Source: Gemmatimonadales bacterium | GTDB taxonomy: Bacteria > Gemmatimonadota > Gemmatimonadetes > Palauibacterales > Palauibacteraceae | NCBI GenBank assembly: GCA_030608825.1 | Contig: JAUWDL010000015.1 | Coordinates: 1-11,048, forward strand | Direction: 5' to 3' | Length of the DNA stretch: 11,048 nucleotides | Part shown: positions 5,859 to 11,048 of the stretch, piece after piece | Layout of the letters: the number at the start of each line of letters is the position of its first letter | Position numbering within the stretch: position 1 is the first letter of the stretch | The notes under the pieces: model-generated | Database searches by the model: none | The model's input: only the letters and a program-made list of their open reading frames with translations | Told to the model about the DNA's origin: nothing | Made by a program: the position numbers and the translations under genes

Positions 5859-6971
5859 TCAGGCGGGAAGGTGGTAGAAGGCGAGCGCCAGGATGAGGTA
5901 GACGGCGATGAGCTGCACGCCCTCCATCCAATGGGTCTGGCCGTCGTCGGAGACCTGGCCGATGATCAGCACCGACAGGGCCACGGCCATCACCTCCATG
6001 GCGGTAAAGTGGAGGTCCATGGGGGCGGGACCGATCGCGTAGCTCAGGAAGACGAGCAGAGGCGCCACGAAAAGCGCGATCTGGATGGATGAGCCGATCG
6101 CGATTTGGACGGCCAGGTCCATCTTGTTCCTGAGTGCCATCAGCACGGCCGTCGAGTGCTCCGCCGCGTTGCCGACGAGGGCGATCACGATGACGCCGAG
6201 GAAGACCTCCGTCATGCCGAGCGCCTCCCCGGCCTCGTGCACACCGCCCACGAGCAGTTCGCTCATCCACGCCACCAGCGCCGCCGCTCCGACCAGCACC
6301 AGGAGGGCTCTCCCCTTCGACCAGTGCGGCCCCACGGCCTCCTCGACGGCCTTGGCGGTCTCGGGATCCACCTCCGAGGGCACGACGCCCGTGTACAGCT
6401 GGCTGTGCGTCTTGAGCGTGAAGACGAGGCTGAGGATGTAGGTCGCCATGAGGACGACCGAGATCTCCAGGCTCAGCGTGCGCTCGACCCCGGCCGAGGT
6501 GCCCGACGCGATTCCGTGGAAGATGGACGGGACGACCAGCCCCACGGCGCTCAGGAGCAGAAGCGTGGCCCCCATGCTGGCGGCCATCCGGTTGAACGTC
6601 TGGGTGTGGAACTTGAGGCCGCCGAGGAAGGCGCTCAGGCCAAAGACGATGAGCGTGTTGCCGATGATCGAGCCGGTGATCGACGCCTTGACGAGATCGT
6701 GGAGCCCAGCGTTCAGTGCGATGAGCGCGATGATGAGCTCGGCCGCGTTCCCGAACGTCGCGTTCAGCAGGCCGCTCACCCCCGCTCCGTAGTGCTCGGC
6801 CAGCTTCTCGGTGGCCAGCCCGAGGATCCCGGCCAACGGGATGATGGTCAACGCGGAAGTGATGAAGATCGCGGTCCCGCCGGCATGAACGCCGTACTCC
6901 AGAACGAGCGAGATCGGGAGGAAGATCAGCAGTAGATAGAGGATGTTCTGACCGCTCAGACGCACCTTCAC
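5859..6971 (-). CDS. cax: Calcium/proton (cation/H+) antiporter, CaCA family Cax type
   Basis: Inner-membrane antiporter that expels Ca2+ (or a similar cation) in exchange for protons. About 370 aa from GTG at 6971; the family is usually 350-400 aa. Two homologous halves are visible. The first has the alpha-1 repeat [19 protein letters not shown] and the second the alpha-2 repeat [19 protein letters not shown], each with the G-N-A-A-E core whose Glu is needed for cation transport. About ten to eleven hydrophobic helices are evident, with an acidic, charged loop ([16 protein letters not shown]) between the halves. The frame stays open to a GTG at 7019, 5 nt after the tRNA, but that start has no ribosome site, whereas GTG 6971 has AGGA 8 nt upstream and matches the usual short N-terminus before the first helix. 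It lies 53 nt behind tRNA-Cys in the same direction and may share its transcript. Very secure family; exact ion unproven. Confidence 0.95.
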   Translation of the reverse strand: MKVRLSGQNILYLLLIFLPISLVLEYGVHAGGTAIFITSALTIIPLAGILGLATEKLAEHYGAGVSGLLNATFGNAAELIIALIALNAGLHDLVKASITGSIIGNTLIVFGLSAFLGGLKFHTQTFNRMAASMGATLLLLSAVGLVVPSIFHGIASGTSAGVERTLSLEISVVLMATYILSLVFTLKTHSQLYTGVVPSEVDPETAKAVEEAVGPHWSKGRALLVLVGAAALVAWMSELLVGGVHEAGEALGMTEVFLGVIVIALVGNAAEHSTAVLMALRNKMDLAVQIAIGSSIQIALFVAPLLVFLSYAIGPAPMDLHFTAMEVMAVALSVLIIGQVSDDGQTHWMEGVQLIAVYLILALAFYHLPA

Positions 6972-7024
6972 GGCCGGGGTCCTGAGGGCGGCGAGGAGAA
7001 GGCGTGCGCGCTGAGACACATAAG

Positions 7025-7095
7025 AGGCGCCGTCCGGATTCGAACCGGAGTACGGGGCTTTGCAGGCCCCTGCCTAACCACTCGGCCACGGCGCC
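7025..7095 (-). tRNA. tRNA-Cys (anticodon GCA)
   Basis: A full 71-nt cloverleaf reads on the minus strand. The acceptor stem is GGCGCCG paired with CGGCGCC, then the discriminator U that marks tRNA-Cys. The D-arm is GCC-GAGTGGTTA-GGC and the anticodon arm GGGGC-CTGCAAA-GCCCC with anticodon GCA. The T-arm is TCCGG-TTCGAAT-CCGGA. The 3' CCA is not encoded and must be added afterwards. The cax gene follows in the same direction. Confidence 0.98.
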
Positions 7096-7149
7096 ACACA
7101 CACGACAGAGTAATGCGTCGAAGCGGCGGGAAAAAGCCTGCCGGACAGC

Positions 7150-7179
7150 TTGTCTGCTTCCCGTCGCACCGCCTATACT
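7150..7179 (+). promoter_or_regulatory. Sigma70-type promoter for the outer-membrane protein gene
   Basis: TTGTCT (7150-7155) and TATACT (7174-7179) match the -35 (4 of 6) and -10 (5 of 6) consensus with an 18-nt spacer, an AT-rich island in GC-rich DNA. Transcription would start near 7186, about 35 nt before the TTG start at 7221. This also rules out the in-frame ATG at 7113, which lies upstream of the promoter. Confidence 0.65.
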
Positions 7180-7220
7180 GCCGCCGTCTCTCCCCCGTTC
7201 CCTGCCGAGAGGAGCCAGGG

Positions 7221-8984
7221 TTGCCCGTCATCTTCCGAAAGAGATCCGGAGCCGGCTCCGGACCGATGCGGTCATCGTTCGGGCTCGCGAGCCTGACGCT
7301 CTTCGCCGCGCTCCTCGCAATCCCGGGAGAGGCGGAGGGCCAGGTGCCCATCGTCCAGGACGCGAGGCTCCCTCGGGGTGGAGAGTTCTGGTTCGAGCTC
7401 ACGCCATCGCTCAGCTTCTGGAGCAGCCAGTTCGCGCTCGACTCGGAGCTGGCGGCCGACGGGGAGAAGGAGCCGCTGACCACCGACTTCGGCGGTCCCC
7501 TCACAAATCGGCTCTATCCCAACGCGCTGCCCTTCCTCACCGACATCAACTCGGACGCGGACGCCCTGGGCTACGATCCGCTCACTCCCGATGATCTCTC
7601 CTTCGGAAGCCTGGACTACCGAGAGATATCCAACCGCGCCGTCGTCCTTCCGCTGGGACTCGAGATCGGCATTCTGGATCGACTGTCGCTGGACGTCATG
7701 GTTCCGCTCGTTCAAACCCGCTCGGAGTCCTTCTTTGGTTACGACACGACCTCCGCGACGGTAACCGCCGGCATGAGCGCCGTCCCGGATCCGGTCGCCT
7801 TTTTCGGCGGGATCGAGGCCGCGGAAACGCAGCTGACCGAGCTGATCGAGGGAGGGACGCTCACGCCTGAAGAAACCGCCCAGGCCCTGGCCCTCCTCGC
7901 CAACACCACGACATACAGCGATGCGCTCGAGCGCCGGGTGATGGAGAACCTTTTCCTGCCCGTCGGATCCACCACGGCCGGCATGCAGATGACCGCCGCC
8001 TACGATGTGCTCGGGGCGGGGTACACGGCGTTCGGACTCGCCCTGCCAGCCTTCGAGCTGCCGCTGGGAGCGACGGCGTCCGATCTGGCCGCGCTGTTCG
8101 CGAGCACCCAGCTGGACGGCGATCCCCCGGGAACGGTGACGCGGGGCTATTCGGTAGGGGAGCTGGAGGTGGGGCTGAGGATCGGCCTCATCGACACGTT
8201 CACGCCCATCACCGCGTTCGAAGAGCCTCCGCCCGCTCCGCTCGAGCCCGAAGAGGGCGCACGAGAGACGCCGCCGGAAGAAGGCGAGGGCGCCGAGGAG
8301 CGACGCCCCGTAGAGCACAGCGAGGCCTTGCTCCGGCTGGCACGGCGGCCTCCGACGGTCCAGTTCCGGACGACGATCGGAGGGAAGTACCGCTTTCCGC
8401 TCGGCAACGTAAACGGCGCTCCCTACCTGGACCCGTCCAACTTCCTGGACATCCCGATCGGCGACGGGACGACAGACATCGAGATCTCGCTCTTTCAGGA
8501 TATCCGCGTGGGACCTCGGTTCCTCTTCCTGGCGAGCGGATACTTCGGCCTCCAGATGGAGGACGAAGTCGACCTGCGCGTGAACACGCCCGATCAGCCG
8601 TTCGGCCTCGCGTCCACCCTCGGCACGCTGCAGCGGAAGCTGGGCAACTACATCGCGGCCCGCCTGGCCCCACAGTTCAACATCAACAACGCGCTGTCGA
8701 TCGGCGCCGAGTACAGCTACTGGCACAAGGGGAATGACGAGTACCGGCTTCTCGCCGGATCGGTGCCTACCGCGGAGCCGCTGGAGGTGGAGACGTCCCA
8801 GACCCGCCACATGCTCGGCGTGGGAGTATTCTACCGCACGCAGGATCTATGGGAGGTCGGCCGGACGAGCCTGCCTGTGGAGATCTCGCTCATCTACCAG
8901 ACCTCGATCGCCGGCTCGGGGGGGCAAACGCCTGCGGGCGACAGGGTGACCGTCTATCTCAGGCTGCCCTTCAAGGTCTTCTAG
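7221..8984 (+). CDS. Outer-membrane beta-barrel protein, family not recognised
   Basis: 587 aa from TTG at 7221, which has AGGAG 6 nt upstream; ATG at 7266 (572 aa) is the alternative and keeps the signal peptide. The signal has a basic region (RKRSG), hydrophobic FGLASLTLFAALLAI (about 20-34) and a likely cut after AEG (40). The rest is rich in alternating amphipathic strands, clearest in the last 220 residues (for example DIEISLFQDIRVGPRFLFLA and MLGVGVFYRTQDLWEVG). It ends ...VTVYLRLPFKVF, with a C-terminal Phe as recognised by the BAM assembly machinery. The middle holds a Pro/Glu-rich stretch (about 334-366, EEPPPAPLEPEEG onward), likely an exposed loop or linker. It resembles general outer-membrane transport or MetA-like barrels, but I cannot name the family. 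It is the only plus-strand gene, has its own promoter, and its stop begins the 20-nt repeat. It is not TolC-like, so it is not an obvious partner of the RND pump. Confidence 0.88.
   Translation: MPVIFRKRSGAGSGPMRSSFGLASLTLFAALLAIPGEAEGQVPIVQDARLPRGGEFWFELTPSLSFWSSQFALDSELAADGEKEPLTTDFGGPLTNRLYPNALPFLTDINSDADALGYDPLTPDDLSFGSLDYREISNRAVVLPLGLEIGILDRLSLDVMVPLVQTRSESFFGYDTTSATVTAGMSAVPDPVAFFGGIEAAETQLTELIEGGTLTPEETAQALALLANTTTYSDALERRVMENLFLPVGSTTAGMQMTAAYDVLGAGYTAFGLALPAFELPLGATASDLAALFASTQLDGDPPGTVTRGYSVGELEVGLRIGLIDTFTPITAFEEPPPAPLEPEEGARETPPEEGEGAEERRPVEHSEALLRLARRPPTVQFRTTIGGKYRFPLGNVNGAPYLDPSNFLDIPIGDGTTDIEISLFQDIRVGPRFLFLASGYFGLQMEDEVDLRVNTPDQPFGLASTLGTLQRKLGNYIAARLAPQFNINNALSIGAEYSYWHKGNDEYRLLAGSVPTAEPLEVETSQTRHMLGVGVFYRTQDLWEVGRTSLPVEISLIYQTSIAGSGGQTPAGDRVTVYLRLPFKVF
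7245..7262. promoter_or_regulatory. 18-bp perfect palindrome at the start of the outer-membrane protein gene
   Basis: TCCGGAGCCGGCTCCGGA is its own reverse complement. It lies 59 nt past the predicted transcription start and 3 nt before ATG 7266. If translation begins at TTG 7221 it is within the signal-peptide region. With no loop it fits a dimeric DNA-binding site better than an RNA hairpin, although RNA folding could hide the ATG. Palindrome certain; role inferred. Confidence 0.45.
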
Positions 8985-9010
8985 TGTACCGTCTCAGAAG
9001 CAGGTACTAG
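8981..9010. terminator. Inverted repeat between convergent genes, possible two-way terminator
   Basis: CTAGT-gt-ACC (8981-8990) pairs with GGTACTAG (9003-9010) across a 12-nt loop, an 8-bp stem with a 2-nt bulge. The TAG stop of the plus-strand gene (8982-8984) is in the left arm and the TAG stop of nadK (9009-9007) in the right arm. No T-run follows on either side, so the strength as a terminator is doubtful. Confidence 0.4.
8982..9001 (-). repeat. Dispersed 20-nt repeat, copy 2
   Basis: Identical to 3344-3363 over 20 nt; the flanking bases differ on both sides. It begins with the stop codon of the outer-membrane protein gene and forms the left arm and most of the loop of the inverted repeat above. 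As at copy 1, it lies just past the stop of a minus-strand gene (here nadK, 5 nt away) and in the same orientation relative to it. Confidence 0.75.
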
Positions 9011-9924
9011 CCCGCGCGCTTCCCGCCGACTTCCGGCGGACGCACATCACCCCATTTGAGCTTTCGGCGGAGAACCGAGAAGAACGTCTGTCCCGGAAAG
9101 CGGATCAGACGAACGGGGTGGGCAGCGCGCTGGGCAATGACCCGGTCGCCCTCGTGAAGCCGGCTGCCGACCTGTCCGTCCACGGTAAGAACGACGTCCT
9201 GGGCGCCCGTATCAATCTCGACCGTGATTCGCGCCGTGGCCGGGAGCACGACCGGGCGAACCGCCATGGTGTGCGGACAGATCGGCGTGGCGATGATCGC
9301 GTCCAGGCTGGGCACCAGAATCGGCCCGCCCGCCGAGAGGCTGTACGCCGTCGAGCCCGTGGCCGTGGAGATGATGATCCCGTCGGCGCTGTATTGACCC
9401 AACTCGTCGTCATCCGCCCAGACTCGGAGCTGAACGAGCCGGGCGAATCCGCTCTTGTGGACGACGGCGTCGTTGAGCGCGTAGAAGGCATCTCCCTCTC
9501 CTTCATCATCGGCATCGGAGCGCGGTCTTCGGGGGCTCCGTTGCAATCGGACATCGAGAGCCAACCGCTCATCCTGCTCGTACTCTCCCGAGGCGACCCG
9601 CTCCACAGCCGTCTCGAGCTCCGAGAGCGGAATCGAAGTGAGGAAGCCCAGGCGGCCCACGTTGCAACCCAGGATCGGCACGCCGCTCGGGCCGGCCAAG
9701 CGGGCGCCACGCAGCAAGGTGCCGTCGCCTCCCAGGGTGAGCAGGCACCCGACGTCGGGCCAGGCCGAGTCCAGGTCTCCGGCGTACGGCACGCCGTCGG
9801 CCGCATCGATCAGATCGTCGTGGAGGTACAGGCTGATCTCGTTCGCCTTAGCCACCCTGCCGAGACGGGCCAGGAGATCGGCCAGGTCCGGGTAGCCGGG
9901 GTTGCCAAGCACGCCGAGCTTCAT
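9007..9924 (-). CDS. nadK: NAD kinase
   Basis: Cytoplasmic enzyme that phosphorylates NAD+ to NADP+ using ATP or polyphosphate. 305 aa, the usual length. All family motifs are present in order: GGDGTLLRGAR (65-75) with the catalytic Asp in GGDGT, GCNVGRLGFLTSIPL (86-100), ALNDAVVHKSG (149-159), ADGIIISTATGSTAYSLSAG (180-199, the nucleotide-binding core) and TPICPHTMAVRPVVLP (213-228). A short acidic insert (about 130-145, RSPRRPRSDADDEGEGD) precedes the ALND motif. ATG at 9924 is chosen because it gives the normal first strand MKLGVLGNPG and has GGGGGG 9 nt upstream; GTG at 9957, directly after the xseB stop, is possible but adds atypical residues. Third gene of the xseA-xseB-nadK operon. Very secure. 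Confidence 0.97.
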   Translation of the reverse strand: MKLGVLGNPGYPDLADLLARLGRVAKANEISLYLHDDLIDAADGVPYAGDLDSAWPDVGCLLTLGGDGTLLRGARLAGPSGVPILGCNVGRLGFLTSIPLSELETAVERVASGEYEQDERLALDVRLQRSPRRPRSDADDEGEGDAFYALNDAVVHKSGFARLVQLRVWADDDELGQYSADGIIISTATGSTAYSLSAGGPILVPSLDAIIATPICPHTMAVRPVVLPATARITVEIDTGAQDVVLTVDGQVGSRLHEGDRVIAQRAAHPVRLIRFPGQTFFSVLRRKLKWGDVRPPEVGGKRAG

Positions 9925-9957
9925 GGTCCGACACCCCCCGACACGACCACGAGCCAC

Positions 9958-10215
9958 TCAGTCGGCATTCGCGTTCTCCTCGTCCGATACGTCAACGGCC
10001 AACTCTACGGTGCGCACCTCTTCGGAGGATGCCTCGATCAGCTCCTCGATGCGACCCCGAACGTCCTCGAGCAGCCGATTTGCCCTCCGCACGTGGCCGA
10101 CGCCGTCCTCGAAGAGACGGAGCGCTTCGTCCAGGTCCAACTCCTCTCGATCCAGGGCGCCCACGATGCGCTCCAGCTCGGCCATCGTGCCCTCGAAATC
10201 CAGCTCTTCGCTCAT
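9958..10215 (-). CDS. xseB: Exodeoxyribonuclease VII small subunit
   Basis: Small helical subunit that binds several-fold to the XseA C-terminus to form exonuclease VII, which cuts single-stranded DNA from both ends. 85 aa, typical length. The family pattern is clear: DFEGTMAELERIVGALDRE, then LDLDEALRLFEDGVGHVRR (helix-turn-helix, about residues 26-44) and a second long helix RANRLLEDVRGRIEELIE. An acidic tail follows (about 64-85). The ATG overlaps the xseA stop as ATGA and has GGGAG 8 nt upstream, so the two subunits are translationally coupled. The nadK reading frame opens directly after its stop. Confidence 0.96.
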   Translation of the reverse strand: MSEELDFEGTMAELERIVGALDREELDLDEALRLFEDGVGHVRRANRLLEDVRGRIEELIEASSEEVRTVELAVDVSDEENANAD

Positions 10216-11048
10216 GACGACGTCTCCCGTCCCTCTTCGGCTCCCGCCCCTGTGCCACCCCTGGCCTCCACTCTCGCCGCGACCTCGCCGTCCACCACGC
10301 GAAGGCGGAACGGGTCGCCCGGCTCGAACATCTGTAGTCGGCGGAGAACGCGCCCCTCGGCGTCCAGCGGAACCGCGTAGCCGCGTTCCAGCGTGGAGAG
10401 CGGACTGAGCGCCTCGAGCCGTCCGCCGAGTCCATCAAGCCAAACGCCGCATCGTTCCGCAAAGCGGACAACGCCCTCGCTCAGACGCTCGGAGGCACGG
10501 GACGCTCGCTCTTCGGCCCTGCGGGCCCGGAAGCGAAGGGCGGCCGCCAGAGCAGAAGATCCGCGCCGCACGGCGACTCTCAAATCGGCGGCATCCGGTA
10601 CGATGAGCTCCCCCGCGACCGACGGGGTGGGAGCTCTCAAATCAGCCACGAGGTCCACGATCGTCACATCGACCTCGTGACCGACGGCCGTCACGATCGG
10701 CACCGGACACTCCGCGACGGCGCGGGCGACGACCTCCTCGTTGAAGCACCAGAGGTCCTCCACCGAGCCGCCGCCCCGGGTGAGCACGACCACATCCACT
10801 TCCGGATGCCGGCAGACGGCGTCCAGCGCGGCGCAGATCTCCCGTGCGGCCCCCTCTCCCTGAACCCGACACGCGGAGAGGAGGATGTGGGTCCACGGAG
10901 CCCGGCGCCGGATCACCGACACCACGTCGTGGAACGCGGCTCCCTCCCTCGAGGTCACGATGCCGACGCGGCGCGGCAGCGCGGGCAGCGGCCGGCGGCG
11001 GGCCGGATCCGTGAGGCCCTCGGCTTCGAGGCGGCGGCGCGTGCGCTC
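10212..11048 (-). CDS. xseA: Exodeoxyribonuclease VII large subunit, N-terminal part outside window
   Basis: Catalytic subunit of exonuclease VII. 278 residues are visible; the OB-fold N-terminus (roughly the first 110 residues) lies beyond the right edge. The first visible residues, EAEGLTDPARRRPLPALPRR, continue into VGIVTSREGAAFHDVV, the standard start of the nuclease domain. The catalytic core RGGGSVEDLWCFNEEVVARA and the AVGHEVDVTIVDLVADLRAP segment are intact. A coiled coil (about visible residues 160-215) leads to the tail LEALSPLSTLERGYAVPLD and DGEVAARVEA typical of the C-terminus. The coiled coil looks some 70 residues shorter than in E. coli XseA, a variation known among bacteria. 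The open frame has an internal GTG at 10958, but homology shows the gene continues past it. First visible gene of the xseA-xseB-nadK operon. Confidence 0.96.
   Translation of the reverse strand, partial: ERTRRRLEAEGLTDPARRRPLPALPRRVGIVTSREGAAFHDVVSVIRRRAPWTHILLSACRVQGEGAAREICAALDAVCRHPEVDVVVLTRGGGSVEDLWCFNEEVVARAVAECPVPIVTAVGHEVDVTIVDLVADLRAPTPSVAGELIVPDAADLRVAVRRGSSALAAALRFRARRAEERASRASERLSEGVVRFAERCGVWLDGLGGRLEALSPLSTLERGYAVPLDAEGRVLRRLQMFEPGDPFRLRVVDGEVAARVEARGGTGAGAEEGRETSS

Noticed and set aside
7113..7220. Longer N-terminus of the outer-membrane protein from ATG 7113
   Set aside because: It would lie upstream of the predicted promoter and place about 50 extra residues, including several Cys and Arg, before the signal peptide.
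7272..8810. Minus-strand open frame of 512 codons opposite the outer-membrane protein
   Set aside because: Its product is Arg/Glu/Gln-rich without any fold; the plus strand has signal peptide, strands and terminal Phe.
9118..10380. Plus-strand open frame of 420 codons opposite nadK, xseB and xseA
   Set aside because: It crosses three well-identified minus-strand genes and shows no family motifs.

Overview
The window is high-GC bacterial DNA with Gram-negative traits: a periplasmic adaptor with an RND pump, a lipoprotein signal, and an outer-membrane barrel ending in Phe. The proteobacteria-like housekeeping genes, the propeller lipoprotein with a G-x-G-P-x-E-F signature and the base composition together suggest a Gemmatimonadota-like lineage. 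That placement is inference; no marker gene here settles it. Almost everything lies on the minus strand. The one clear exception is an outer-membrane protein gene in the middle.

Reading the minus strand in its direction of transcription, from the right edge: xseA (5' end outside the window), xseB and nadK form a tight housekeeping operon (exonuclease VII subunits, then NAD kinase) that ends at 9007. It converges on the plus-strand outer-membrane protein gene (7221-8984), which has its own good sigma70-type promoter at 7150-7179. The two stop codons lie in opposite arms of one inverted repeat.

Next, divergent from the outer-membrane gene, come tRNA-Cys(GCA) and, 53 nt behind it, a cax-type Ca2+/H+ antiporter. 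Then follows the least familiar part, a four-gene cluster at 5754-3403. It encodes a small secreted protein with six cysteines, a membrane-anchored thioredoxin-fold protein with only one active-site cysteine and an apparent CTG start, a lipoprotein predicted to form a 6-bladed beta-propeller, and a three-helix membrane protein. Stop and start codons overlap at all three junctions (two are ATGA), so the four products are probably made together and act at the cell envelope. This is the best candidate for an undescribed system.

After a 72-nt gap come a periplasmic adaptor and an RND permease, a drug/solute efflux pair. The permease runs off the left edge, and no TolC-type outer-membrane factor is visible.

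Non-coding signals: an exact 20-nt repeat occurs twice, each time just downstream of a minus-strand gene; GC-rich hairpins sharing a 13-nt core follow two stop codons; and an 18-bp perfect palindrome lies at the start of the outer-membrane gene. There is no gene-free stretch over 300 bases. I see no CRISPR array, insertion sequence, integrase or phage gene.
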